Below are positions 8,586 through 17,150 of a stretch of 64,000 nucleotides of DNA, piece after piece. This stretch comes from Streptomyces tubercidicus (GTDB lineage Bacteria > Actinomycetota > Actinomycetes > Streptomycetales > Streptomycetaceae): positions 5,766,001 through 5,830,000 of the forward strand of contig NZ_CP114205.1 in NCBI RefSeq assembly GCF_027497495.1, written 5' to 3'. Under the pieces are notes generated by a model. That model did no database searches. It was given only the letters and a program-made list of their open reading frames with translations, and was not told the origin of the DNA. The position numbers and the translations under genes were made by a program. Numbering within the stretch: position 1 is the stretch's first letter; each line of letters starts with the position of its first letter.

Positions 8586-9218
8586 CTAGCGCCCGCCCTC
8601 CGGTGACGTGACGTCGATCAGTCGGCAGACCGTCTCGATGTCTATTTTCACCTGGGCGATCGAGGCGCGGCCGGACAGCCAGGTGATCAGGGCCGAGTGC
8701 CAGGTGTGCTCGATGACCCGGACCGCGGAGAGCTGTTCGGGGGTGGCGGGACCGTCCAGCCCCATCGCGTCGAGGATGATCGCGGTGGTCAGCCGGGAGA
8801 CGGTGTCCACCTCGGGGCTGACGGAGCGGTCCGCGAAGGTCAGTGCGCGCACCATGGCGTCCGCCAGATGCGGCTCGCGCTGGAGCGCGCGGAAGGCCCG
8901 CATCAGGGTCTGGGCGACCCGTGCGCCCGGGTCCTGCTCCGACGGCGGGCGTTTGCGCAGCGTTTCGTGCATGTGCTGGAGCTGGTCCTGCATGGTGGCG
9001 ACCAGCAGATGCACCTTTGAGGGGAAGTAGCGGTAGAGGGTGCCCAGCGCGACGCCCGAGGACTCGGCGACCTCGCGCATCTGTACGGCGTCGAAACCGC
9101 CACGGGACGCCAGCTTGGCGCTGGTGTGCAGGATGCGGCGGCGCCGGGCCTCCTGACGCTCGGTCAGGGGTGGACTCGCGGGAAGGGTCGGTCTGGCCGC
9201 CTTGGATTCCGTAGTCAT
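8586..9218 (-). CDS. kstR: TetR-family transcriptional repressor, KstR-like
   Basis: A 210-residue TetR repressor. The N-terminal helix-turn-helix segments AVQMREVAESSGVA and GTLYRYFPSKVHLLV follow mycobacterial KstR, the repressor of sterol catabolism, very closely as I recall it. The C-terminal half also follows KstR (LADAMVRALTFAD, VIEHTWHSALITWLSGRAS). The ligand of KstR is a steroid-CoA thioester, so derepression by an acyl-CoA intermediate is expected. Five matching operators occur in the window at other catabolic promoters, which supports the assignment. The site at 9390-9403 lies about 170 bases upstream and may also autoregulate this gene. The start at 9218 is preferred; an alternative ATG is at 9227. 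Confidence 0.85.
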   Translation of the reverse strand: MTTESKAARPTLPASPPLTERQEARRRRILHTSAKLASRGGFDAVQMREVAESSGVALGTLYRYFPSKVHLLVATMQDQLQHMHETLRKRPPSEQDPGARVAQTLMRAFRALQREPHLADAMVRALTFADRSVSPEVDTVSRLTTAIILDAMGLDGPATPEQLSAVRVIEHTWHSALITWLSGRASIAQVKIDIETVCRLIDVTSPEGGR

Positions 9219-9389
9219 ATTTCCCATTCCGTGGCATTCCGTCCGCGATGCGGCGAGTGCCGATGGTGTGCTCGGCACAGCATGGCAGGGGGGCGGGTGG
9301 TGGCGCGAATCACCTGGTGTGGCTCTTTTCGCTTCGGTCTCGGCCGGTAGATTCGAAGCTCGGTGAACTGATCAGTAGCCAATCAGTTC

Positions 9390-9403
9390 TGAAACTTGTT
9401 CTA
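9390..9403. promoter_or_regulatory. KstR-type operator
   Basis: TGAAACTTGTTCTA fully matches TnnAACnnGTTnnA. It lies in the divergent region between the KstR-like gene and the glycosyltransferase, only 55 bases before the glycosyltransferase start and about 170 bases from the repressor start. It could control either or both. Confidence 0.75.
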
Positions 9404-9457
9404 GATTACCGCCAGCGGTTACGCTCCGGCGAAAGTCCAGTGAGAAGGGGGCCGAGC

Positions 9458-10858
9458 GTGACCGCAGAGGCCGTCCAGGCAGCCGCGCTTCGCCCCGCAG
9501 AGGCATCCCCGGCCTCAGCCCCGACGAACGGCGAGCGTCCCCTACGGATCGCGATGCTCACGTATAAGGGGAACCCGTTCTGCGGCGGACAGGGCGTCTA
9601 TGTACGCCACCTCTCGCGCGAACTCGCCCGCCTCGGCCACTCCGTCGAGGTCATCGGCGCCCAGCCCTACCCGGTCGTCGACGACGGGGTGACCCTGACC
9701 GAGCTGCCCAGCCTGGACCTCTACCGCCAGCCGGACCCGTTCCGTACCCCCAAGCGCGGCGAGTACCGGGACTGGATCGACGCCCTTGAGGTCGGCACGA
9801 TGTGGACCGGCGGCTTCCCCGAGCCGCTGACCTTCTCGCTGCGGGCCCGGCGCCACCTCGCCGCCCGCCGCGGCCAGTTCGACGTCGTCCACGACAACCA
9901 GACCCTTGGCTACGGCCTGCTCGGCGGCCCCGGCGCCCTCGGCGCCCCCCTGGTCACCACCATCCACCACCCCATCACCGTCGACCGGCGGCTCGACCTG
10001 GCGGCCGCCGACAACTGGCGGCGCCGGGCCTCCGTCCGCCGCTGGTACGGCTTCACCCGGATGCAGAAGCGGGTGGCCCGGCGGCTGCCGTCCGTGCTGA
10101 CCGTCTCCGGCTCCTCCCGCCAGGAGATCGTCGACGACCTGGGGGTGTCCCCCGGCCGGATCCATGTGGTCCATATCGGCGCCGACACCGACCTGTTCTC
10201 GCCAGATGCCTCGGTGCCCGAAGTGCCGGGCCGGATCGTCACCACCTCCAGCGCGGATGTCCCGCTCAAGGGGCTGATCCACCTCGTCGAGGCGCTCGCC
10301 AAGGTACGCACCGAGCAGCCCGACGCCCATCTGGTGGTGGTCGGCAAGCGCGCCGACGACGGGCCGGTCGCCGCCGCCATCGAACGGCTCGGCCTGTCCG
10401 GCGCCATCGAGTTCGTCAAGGGCATCAGCGACCCCGAACTCGTCGACCTGGTGCGCAGCGCCCAGATCGCCTGTGTCCCCTCCCTGTACGAGGGCTTCTC
10501 GCTGCCCGCCGCCGAGGCGATGGCCACCGGCACGCCGTTGCTGGCCACTACGGGCGGCGCCATCCCCGAGGTCGCCGGCCCGGATGGCGACACCTGTCTC
10601 GCGGTGCCCCCGGGGGACGCCGGTGCGCTGGCGGCCGGACTGCTGCGCCTCCTGGGCGACGAGACGCTGCGCCGACGGCTCGGCGCGGCCGGACGGGAGC
10701 GGGTGCTGGCCCGTTTCACCTGGCGTCAGGCCGCGCTGGGCACCGTCGATCGCTACCGCCAGGCCATCGCCCTCCAGAGAGGCCGGGCCGGTGCCCGCCC
10801 CGGGGCGGCGTCCGGAGTCGCCACCGCGCCCGCGCCGAGCGCCGCCGGACACGTCTAG
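9458..10858 (+). CDS. Glycosyltransferase family 4
   Basis: A 466-residue GT-B fold glycosyltransferase. The N-terminal acceptor domain begins LRIAMLTYKGNPFCGGQG after a 30-residue variable leader. The C-terminal donor domain has the family-4 nucleotide-sugar motif EGFSLPAAEAMATGTPL (E-x7-E) near residues 345-360. The GTG start at 9458 has GAAGGGGG upstream. It is the first of three tightly linked genes (methyltransferase, then an alpha/alpha-toroid protein), an arrangement that suggests assembly and methylation of a glycan or glycolipid. Acceptor and sugar cannot be told from sequence. A KstR-type operator sits in its promoter, which is unexpected for a sugar transferase. Confidence 0.85.
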   Translation: MTAEAVQAAALRPAEASPASAPTNGERPLRIAMLTYKGNPFCGGQGVYVRHLSRELARLGHSVEVIGAQPYPVVDDGVTLTELPSLDLYRQPDPFRTPKRGEYRDWIDALEVGTMWTGGFPEPLTFSLRARRHLAARRGQFDVVHDNQTLGYGLLGGPGALGAPLVTTIHHPITVDRRLDLAAADNWRRRASVRRWYGFTRMQKRVARRLPSVLTVSGSSRQEIVDDLGVSPGRIHVVHIGADTDLFSPDASVPEVPGRIVTTSSADVPLKGLIHLVEALAKVRTEQPDAHLVVVGKRADDGPVAAAIERLGLSGAIEFVKGISDPELVDLVRSAQIACVPSLYEGFSLPAAEAMATGTPLLATTGGAIPEVAGPDGDTCLAVPPGDAGALAAGLLRLLGDETLRRRLGAAGRERVLARFTWRQAALGTVDRYRQAIALQRGRAGARPGAASGVATAPAPSAAGHV

Positions 10859-10943
10859 TGGCCCGACCGGCCCGACCGGCCCGCCCTTCCTTCCGCAGCC
10901 ACCACCGCCACCGCCACCAACCGCCGGACGAAAGCTGAACGCC

Positions 10944-11888
10944 GTGCTGACCGTCGACTTTTCCCGCTTCCCGCTCGCTCCGGGCGACCGTGTGCTCGAC
11001 CTGGGGTGCGGCGCCGGCCGGCATGCCTTCGAGTGTTACCGGCGCGGCGCGCAGGTCGTCGCCCTCGACCAGAACGGCGAGGAGATCCGCGAGGTCGCCA
11101 AGTGGTTCGCCGCGATGGAGGAGGCGGGGGAGGCCCCGGCGGGCGCCTCCGCCACCGCCATGGAAGGCGATGCGCTGAACCTGCCGTTCCCTGACGACAG
11201 CTTCGATGTCGTGATCATCTCCGAGGTGATGGAGCACATACCGGACGACAAGGGCGTGCTGGCCGAGATGGTCCGGGTGCTGCGCCCCGGCGGCCGGATC
11301 GCGGTCACGGTGCCCCGTTACGGGCCCGAGAAGGTCTGCTGGGCGCTCAGCGACGCCTATCACGAGGTCGAGGGCGGCCATATCCGCATCTACCGCGGCG
11401 ACGAGCTGCTGGGCAAGATGCGGGAGGCCGGTCTGGAGCCGTACGGCACCCATCACGCGCACGGGCTGCACAGCCCCTACTGGTGGCTGAAGTGCGCCTT
11501 CGGGGTGGACAACGACAAGGCGCTGCCGGTGCAGGCGTACCACAAGCTGCTGGTCTGGGACATCATGAAGAAGCCGCTGGCCACCCGGCTCGCCGAGCGG
11601 GCACTGAACCCCGTCATCGGCAAGAGCTTCGTCGTCTACGCCACCAAGCCGCATCTGCCCGAGCCGGCCGCTGCCGAGCCGGCCGTGGCCGAGGCGTCCG
11701 CCGGCGAGGCGAACGAGTCCGCCGCCGGGGCCGCCGAGCCGGCCGCCGCGGCCCCCGCGAAGGCCCGGAAGTCCGCACAAGGCGCCAAGAGGACCGCCTC
11801 CAAGGCCCCCGCCAAGTCCGGTGCCAAGCCCACCTCCAAGGCGTCCGCCAAGCCCGCCTCCAAGCCCTCCGCCGGGGCCGCCAAGTGA
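10944..11888 (+). CDS. SAM-dependent methyltransferase with Lys/Ala-rich tail
   Basis: A 314-residue class I methyltransferase. Motif I is VLDLGCGAGRHAFE near residue 17, an acidic residue follows in VVALDQ, and motif II/III lies in DDSFDVVIISEVMEH and VLRPGGRIAVTVP. The catalytic domain ends near residue 240. The last 75 residues are an Ala/Pro/Lys-rich repeat with KAxxK and AKP units resembling actinobacterial histone-like tails. The GTG at 10944 is the first start in front of the conserved fold; the ribosome binding site is weak. The stop overlaps the next start (GTGA). It probably methylates the product of the neighbouring glycosyltransferase; this is inferred from linkage only. Confidence 0.8.
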   Translation: MLTVDFSRFPLAPGDRVLDLGCGAGRHAFECYRRGAQVVALDQNGEEIREVAKWFAAMEEAGEAPAGASATAMEGDALNLPFPDDSFDVVIISEVMEHIPDDKGVLAEMVRVLRPGGRIAVTVPRYGPEKVCWALSDAYHEVEGGHIRIYRGDELLGKMREAGLEPYGTHHAHGLHSPYWWLKCAFGVDNDKALPVQAYHKLLVWDIMKKPLATRLAERALNPVIGKSFVVYATKPHLPEPAAAEPAVAEASAGEANESAAGAAEPAAAAPAKARKSAQGAKRTASKAPAKSGAKPTSKASAKPASKPSAGAAK

Positions 11889-12955
11889 CAAGCCCCGGGC
11901 GTACCGAACGACTCGTCCTGCCGGGGGTGCTCACCGCCGAGCAGGCCGCCCGCACGGTGGCCGGCATCCTGGCCACCCAGCGGACGGACGGCGCGATCCC
12001 CTGGTTCCGGGGCCACCACCTCGATCCGTGGGACCACACCGAGGCCGCCATGGCCCTGGACGCGGCCGGCGAACACGAGCGCGCCGAGGCCGCGTACGAC
12101 TGGCTGGTGCGGCACCAGAACCCGGACGGGTCCTGGTACGCGGCCTATGACGACGGCGACGCCGAGGCACCCACCGACCGCGGCCGGGAGACCAACTTCT
12201 GCGCCTATCTCGCGGTGGGCGTCTGGCATCACTTCCTGTCCACCGGCGACGAGGCGTTCCTCGACCGTATGTGGCCCGCGGTCCATGCCGCGACCGAATA
12301 CGTCCTGGAGCTCCAGCAGCCCGGCGGCGAGATCGGCTGGAAGCGCGAGGACGACGGCACGCCCGTCAACGACGCGCTGCTGACCGGCTCGTCCTCCATC
12401 TACCAGGCGCTGCGCTGCGCGCTGGCGCTCGCCGACCAGCGCGAGGAGCCGCAGCCCGACTGGGAGCTGGCCGTCGGCCGCCTCGGCCATGCGATACGCA
12501 GCCACCCCGAGCGGTTCCTGGACAAGTCCCGCTACTCCATGGACTGGTACTACCCGATCCTCGGCGGCGCGGTCCGCGGTGCCCAGGCCCGCGAGCGCAT
12601 CGACGCGGACTGGGAGCAGTTCGTGGTGCCCGGTCTGGGCGTGCGCTGTGTGCTGCCCAACCCCTGGGTGACCGGCGGCGAGAGCGCGGAACTGGCGCTC
12701 GCCCTGTGGGCGATGGGGGAGTCCGAGCGGGCAGTACAGATCCTCAAGTGGATGCAGCACCTCCGCGCCGAGGACGGTATGTACTGGACCGGCTATGTCT
12801 TCGACGACGACGCGATCTGGCCACGCGAACGCACCTCCTGGACGGCCGGTTCGCTGCTGCTCGCGGTGGCCGCCCTGGGCGGCGACGAGGCCACCACCAC
12901 GGTCTTCGGGGGCGAACATCTGCCGACGGGGCTCGACCCGGACTGCTGCCGGTAG
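11885..12955 (+). CDS. Alpha/alpha-toroid protein, prenyltransferase or glycosidase-like
   Basis: A 356-residue cytoplasmic protein with no signal peptide or membrane segment. Repeated helical hairpins carry motifs such as WLVRHQNPDGSWY, YVLELQQPGGEIGW, and a conserved end WPRERTSWTAGSLLLAV. Such proteins are labelled prenyltransferase in databases, but the Trp/Asp/Glu-rich loops are also like six-hairpin glycosidases. Acting with the upstream glycosyltransferase and methyltransferase it might trim or bind a glycan; no catalytic acid pair can be assigned with confidence. It is co-translated with the methyltransferase and followed by a strong terminator hairpin. Confidence 0.7.
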   Translation: MTSPGRTERLVLPGVLTAEQAARTVAGILATQRTDGAIPWFRGHHLDPWDHTEAAMALDAAGEHERAEAAYDWLVRHQNPDGSWYAAYDDGDAEAPTDRGRETNFCAYLAVGVWHHFLSTGDEAFLDRMWPAVHAATEYVLELQQPGGEIGWKREDDGTPVNDALLTGSSSIYQALRCALALADQREEPQPDWELAVGRLGHAIRSHPERFLDKSRYSMDWYYPILGGAVRGAQARERIDADWEQFVVPGLGVRCVLPNPWVTGGESAELALALWAMGESERAVQILKWMQHLRAEDGMYWTGYVFDDDAIWPRERTSWTAGSLLLAVAALGGDEATTTVFGGEHLPTGLDPDCCR

Positions 12956-12986
12956 GCGGAGGCGTATGCGTAGGCGGGGGGCTCGG

Positions 12987-13016
12987 GGGCCCGTACGGGA
13001 GGTTCCGTACGGGCCC
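12987..13016 (+). terminator. Intrinsic-type terminator hairpin
   Basis: A perfect 12-bp stem (GGGCCCGTACGG and its complement) with a six-base loop lies 32 bases after the toroid gene stop. There is no U-tract, as is usual in Streptomyces. It probably ends the glycosyltransferase operon. Confidence 0.75.
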
Positions 13017-13090
13017 TGTACGGGACCTCCCCTACGGCCCGCGCAAAAAGAAAAGGCCGCGCCGGGGAACCGCGGGCTACTGTGCGCCGC

Positions 13091-13894
13091 ATGACTCTCC
13101 AAGGCTCACTCAGTCACGACGCCTACTGCGCCCAACTCCTGGAAGAGACCACGAAGTTCCGGGAGATTCTGCGCGACGCCGATCTGTCCGCGACCGTGCC
13201 CACCTGCCCGGACTGGACGCTGGCCGACCTCGCGCGGCATGTGGGCGGCGCCCACCGCTGGGCCGGCACCATCGTCGCCACCCGGTCCGCCACGGCTGTC
13301 GACGTGGCCGATGTCCCCGAGGGCGACGGGCCCGGGGGGAACGACGCGGCGGCGCTGGACGCCTGGCTCGCGGCCGGGGTGGAACAGACCGTGGCGGCGC
13401 TGCGCGAGGCCGGCCCCGACACCGGGGTATGGACCTGGTCGCCGGTGCAGCGGACGGGTTTCTGGGCCCGCCGGATGACCCACGAGACCGTGATCCACCG
13501 TGCCGACGCCGCACTCACCGCGGGTGCCGCATTCGACGTCCCGCCCGAGGTCGCCGCCGACTGCCTGGAGGAGTGGCTCCAGTTGTGCGCCCTGCCGCTT
13601 TTCACGGCGCGCCTCGCGGAGCCCGGCGGGCAGCTCTTCGGGCCCGGCCGTACGATCCACCTCCACGCCACCGACACCCCGCCCGAGCTGAACGCGGAGT
13701 GGCTCCTCGACCTCACCGGCGACCGGCTCGTCCACCGCCGCGCCCACGAAAAGGCGGCGGTCGCGCTGCGCGGCCCGCTCACCGATCTCCTCCGCGTGGT
13801 CTACCGCAGGCTGCCCGCCGACAGCGACGGCGTCGAGGTGCTGGGTGAACGGGCGCTGCTCGAACGGTGGCTGGAGCGGGCCTCGTTCCAGTGA
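13091..13894 (+). CDS. Maleylpyruvate isomerase-family mycothiol-dependent enzyme
   Basis: A 267-residue protein of the DinB-like mycothiol-dependent metalloenzyme group. The four-helix N-terminal domain has CPDWTLADLARHVGGAHRW, with a metal-ligand His, and TGFWARRMTHETVIHRADA, with two more His. The C-terminal domain ends in a MDMPI-C-like segment. Family members use mycothiol, the actinobacterial thiol, in isomerisation, detoxification or S-transfer reactions. The specific substrate is not evident. The start ATG at 13091 places the protein at usual family length. Confidence 0.8.
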   Translation: MTLQGSLSHDAYCAQLLEETTKFREILRDADLSATVPTCPDWTLADLARHVGGAHRWAGTIVATRSATAVDVADVPEGDGPGGNDAAALDAWLAAGVEQTVAALREAGPDTGVWTWSPVQRTGFWARRMTHETVIHRADAALTAGAAFDVPPEVAADCLEEWLQLCALPLFTARLAEPGGQLFGPGRTIHLHATDTPPELNAEWLLDLTGDRLVHRRAHEKAAVALRGPLTDLLRVVYRRLPADSDGVEVLGERALLERWLERASFQ

Positions 13895-13954
13895 GCCGGT
13901 GAGCCGTACGCGGGGCCGCTCGCCCCATACGGGGGCCCGCCCCGCCTGCGGCCG

Positions 13955-14965
13955 TCAGGAGTTCAGCTCGGCCAGTACCCGTAGGGTGTCCGGGTCAGGG
14001 GCGGTGACCAGGAGGTCGGTGACCGGTCCCGAGCGCCACAACTCCAGCCGTTCCGCGATCCGTTCGCGTGGGCCGACCAGCGAGATCTCATCGGCGAAGG
14101 CGTCCGGTACGGCCTGCACCGCCTCCTGCCGGCGGCCTTCGAGGAAGAGTCGCTGTACTTGGCGGGCCTCCTCCTCGTAGCCCATACGGGCCATCAGATC
14201 GGCATGGAAGTTCTTGGCGGCGTGCCCCATCCCGCCGATGTAGAAGCCAAGCATCGCCTTGACCGGGAGCAGCCCCTCGGCGACATCGTCACAGACCATG
14301 GCGCGGGCCATCGGGGCGATCAGAAAGCCCTCCGGGGCCTGTGACAGCGACGCCCGGTAGACCTCGGTGCGCCGCGGCGACCAGTACAGCGGCAGCCAGC
14401 CGTCGGCGATCCGGGTCGTCTGGGCGATGTTCTTGGGCCCCTCCGCGCCGAGCAGGAGGGGAAGTCCGGCGCGCAGCGGGTGGGTGATGGGCTTGAGCGG
14501 CTTGCCGAGGCCGGTGCCGTCCGTGTCGCGGTAGGGGTGCGGGTGGAAGAGCCCGTCCGACTCCACCGGCCCTTCCCGGCGCAGCACTTGGCGGATCACG
14601 TCCACATACTCGCGGGTGGCGGTCAGCGGGCTCTTGGGGAACGGCCGTCCGTACCACCCCTCGACGACCTGCGGTCCGGACAGCCCCAGGCCCAGCAGCA
14701 GCCGGCCGCCGGAGAGGTGGTCGAGGGTGAGGGCGTGCATCGCGGTGGCGGTGGGGGTGCGGGCCGCCATCTGTGCGATGCCGGTGCCCAGTTTGATACG
14801 GGAGGTGTGGGCGGCGATCCAGGTGAGCGCGGTGAAGGCGTCCGACCCCCAGGCCTCCGCCGTCCAGACCGAGTCATAGCCCAGCCGCTCGGCCGCGCGG
14901 GCGAGTTCGAGATGCCGGGGGTCCGGGCCGCGGCCCCAGTAGCCCAGTGCCAGACCGAGTCGCAT
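13955..14965 (-). CDS. LLM-class F420-dependent oxidoreductase
   Basis: A 336-residue luciferase-like TIM-barrel enzyme expected to use coenzyme F420. The start is MRLGLALGYWGRGPD, followed by the typical GYDSVWTAEAW segment, LGTGIAQMAARTP, and LSGGRLLLGLGLSGPQVVEGWYG. It resembles the Rv3520c-type subgroup that lies among sterol-degradation genes in mycobacteria (from memory), which suits this neighbourhood. A 15-base inverted repeat 72 bases upstream of the start matches one in front of the MaoC operon, suggesting shared control. The substrate is unknown. Confidence 0.85.
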   Translation of the reverse strand: MRLGLALGYWGRGPDPRHLELARAAERLGYDSVWTAEAWGSDAFTALTWIAAHTSRIKLGTGIAQMAARTPTATAMHALTLDHLSGGRLLLGLGLSGPQVVEGWYGRPFPKSPLTATREYVDVIRQVLRREGPVESDGLFHPHPYRDTDGTGLGKPLKPITHPLRAGLPLLLGAEGPKNIAQTTRIADGWLPLYWSPRRTEVYRASLSQAPEGFLIAPMARAMVCDDVAEGLLPVKAMLGFYIGGMGHAAKNFHADLMARMGYEEEARQVQRLFLEGRRQEAVQAVPDAFADEISLVGPRERIAERLELWRSGPVTDLLVTAPDPDTLRVLAELNS

Positions 14966-15036
14966 AGCGATCGCCCCTCTCCGGCGGACGGATCGAGCCT
15001 GATGGCTGCGTCTGTGCCTGACGTATCCGCCTGCAT

Positions 15037-15051
15037 CTGACGGATCGTCAG
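15037..15051. promoter_or_regulatory. Inverted-repeat operator CTGAC-N5-GTCAG
   Basis: CTGACGGATCGTCAG lies upstream of the F420-dependent oxidoreductase. On the opposite strand it reads CTGACGATCCGTCAG, which differs at only one position from the element at 27986-28000. A partial copy (CTGACGTATCCG) lies 18 bases to the left. It is probably the binding site of an unidentified regulator. Confidence 0.55.
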
Positions 15052-15154
15052 GAGTCGTTGATGTCCGCGCACTGTACGACCGGGCCGCCCTCAGCGCAAC
15101 GGCCCCCCGCCCGTGAGGGGCGAGGGGCCGGGAAGGACCGCTGTGTGTCCGGGG

Positions 15155-16000
15155 TCAGCCGCGCTGGATACCGGTGGTGTCCTGCAGGACACCGCGCCGG
15201 CCGTCCTGGGTCTGTGCGATCAGGGCCTGGCCGCGCTGCTCCACTGCCAGGTACCAGGTGCCGGGCGCCAGTTCGGCGATCGGGGCCGGGGCACCGTCCT
15301 CGCCGTACAGCGGGCGCGCGACGGGCACCGCGAACCAGAACGGCGCGAACTCCACCGGGGCACCGGCCGCCGCGGTGGCGCCCGCCGGGCCGCCGCCCGT
15401 GGCGTCCGCGGGCGCCTGCTGGCCGTGCGGCTGGCCGCCCTGCGGCTGCTGCTGGGTGCCCGGGTAGCCGTAGCCCTGGCTCGCCTGCTGCTGTGCGCCG
15501 GGGTAGCCGTAACCCGGGTTGGGGCCCGCCCCGTAGGGGGCGGCGGCCTGCGGCTTCGGGGCGCCGATCAGGGCGACCTTGAGGGGCGGGAGGAGCGGTG
15601 TGGCGATGGCGCCACCGGCCAGGATCAGGGCGGCGAGCAGCCCGATGATCAGGCCGGCGCCGGCGCTCGGGCTGCCGATGAGGATCCAGAGCGCCGCCCA
15701 TGCCGTGAACACGGTGAGGGCGACACCGAACTGGCCGAGGTCGAGACCGGCGACCTTGCGCGGCTGCGGCAGCGCACGGCTGACGACGATGATCGCTGCG
15801 CCGATCACCCCGGCCACGTACACGGTCATCAGGGCGGCCACCGAATCCCAGGCGTTGACGCTGCCCTGGGCCTCGCAGTACTTGGCGAGCGGTCCGGAGC
15901 AGGCCGAGCTGCCGGCGGCAGGGAGGAACGAGGCGATGAACAGCAACACCGCTGCTCCGATCACCACGCCGTCGCCTCGAGTGAGGGAGCGGATGTTCAC
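15155..16000 (-). CDS. Four-helix membrane protein with Gly/Tyr/Gln-rich linker
   Basis: A 281-residue membrane protein of unknown function. Four hydrophobic helices occupy roughly residues 12-150. A low-complexity segment with YGYPG and QQQ repeats follows, then a C-terminal polar domain containing GTWYLAVEQRGQALIAQTQDGRRG. The overall plan recalls the DUF5336/34-kDa-antigen-like proteins of actinomycetes. The GTG at 16000 is chosen because AAAGGA precedes it by seven bases; upstream codons in the same frame lack a ribosome binding site. Confidence 0.7.
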   Translation of the reverse strand: MNIRSLTRGDGVVIGAAVLLFIASFLPAAGSSACSGPLAKYCEAQGSVNAWDSVAALMTVYVAGVIGAAIIVVSRALPQPRKVAGLDLGQFGVALTVFTAWAALWILIGSPSAGAGLIIGLLAALILAGGAIATPLLPPLKVALIGAPKPQAAAPYGAGPNPGYGYPGAQQQASQGYGYPGTQQQPQGGQPHGQQAPADATGGGPAGATAAAGAPVEFAPFWFAVPVARPLYGEDGAPAPIAELAPGTWYLAVEQRGQALIAQTQDGRRGVLQDTTGIQRG

Positions 16001-16222
16001 GTAAGGGTCCTTTGTCGTTTTCGTGGGTCCGGTCGTCGCTGTCGCGGTGCGCGCAGTGCGAGGCACGGCGGTGGCCACCCATCGTAAAGGGGAACCTATC
16101 GCCGAATCGGGCGGCCCGTCCTGTTCGTTTCGGCGCGCTATCGGTACGTCGTCATGGATCCGGTATCGGGGTCGGTTGCGGAGCGCCGGTGCAATGGTCC
16201 GGTCGGTGCGTCAAGAAGCCGG

Positions 16223-17131
16223 TCAGTGCGACAAGAAGTCCGTAATGCCCTCGGTGATCCCGTGGGCCGCCTTTTGCCGCCACCGCGCATCGGTCAATTG
16301 CGCGGCGTCCTTCGCATCGCGCATATTGCCGCACTCGATGAACACCTTCGGCACCGTGGAGAGGTTGAGGCCGCCGAGATCGGAGCGCTTGTCGAGCCCG
16401 GTGCCGTCGCCGATGTAATTGGACACCGCACTTCCGGTGACCGTACGGAACCGGCCGGCCAGCCGCTCGCCCAACTGGCGCGAGGGCCCGACGATCGCGG
16501 CGGTGTCGGCCGGTCCGGCGGTCACACGGGCGGGCAGGATGACATGGAAGCCGCGGTTGCCGGCGCCCGAACCATCGGCGTGCAGGGACAGCGCGGCATC
16601 GGCGTGCGCCTTGTTCCCGATCTCCGCGCGCTCGTCCACACAGGGCCCGTAGGGGCGGTCGCCGTCCTGGGTGAGGACGACCTTGGCGCCCTCCTTCTGG
16701 AGGAGCGTGCGGGCCCGGCGGGCGAGGTCCAGGGTGAAGGACGCCTCGGCGTAGCCGTCGTTGGTGGCGGTGCCGGTGGTGTCGCACTCCTTGCGGGCGT
16801 TGCCGATGTCCACCTGCCGGGCGATCTGCCGGCCGTGCTCGTTGTTGTGCGGATTGTGGCCGGGGTCGAGCACCACGACCTTGCCCTTGAGGCTGTCGCG
16901 CGCACCGTGGCCCGTGGAGTCCTTGCTGCCCGGGGCGTGGCTGCCGCCGGGCCCGGTCGCGTGCCCTGCCGGGTCGCTCGGTGCGGGCTGCCCGGCTCTC
17001 GGACCGCAGTCGCCGCGCGAGGAGTGCCAGATCAGCCAGCCGCCGAGGCCGGCGGCCAGCACGGCGGCCAGCACGACGAGGAGGGTGCCGCGCAGGCGGC
17101 GGTGCGGGGGGAGAGAACTGCCGTTCGACAC
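16223..17131 (-). CDS. N-acetylmuramoyl-L-alanine amidase, Amidase_3 family
   Basis: A 302-residue exported cell-wall amidase that would cleave the bond between muramic acid and the peptide stem. It has a short basic start, one membrane/signal helix at about residues 15-35, a Pro/Ser/Gly-rich linker, and a zinc amidase domain. Metal and catalytic residues are visible in VVLDPGHNPHN (His), a conserved Glu in GYAEASFT, SLHADGS (His) and VFIECGNM (Glu). The GTG at 17131 has only a weak ribosome binding site. Confidence 0.88.
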   Translation of the reverse strand: MSNGSSLPPHRRLRGTLLVVLAAVLAAGLGGWLIWHSSRGDCGPRAGQPAPSDPAGHATGPGGSHAPGSKDSTGHGARDSLKGKVVVLDPGHNPHNNEHGRQIARQVDIGNARKECDTTGTATNDGYAEASFTLDLARRARTLLQKEGAKVVLTQDGDRPYGPCVDERAEIGNKAHADAALSLHADGSGAGNRGFHVILPARVTAGPADTAAIVGPSRQLGERLAGRFRTVTGSAVSNYIGDGTGLDKRSDLGGLNLSTVPKVFIECGNMRDAKDAAQLTDARWRQKAAHGITEGITDFLSH

Positions 17132-17150
17132 GTCCGCGATCGTAGCCCGC

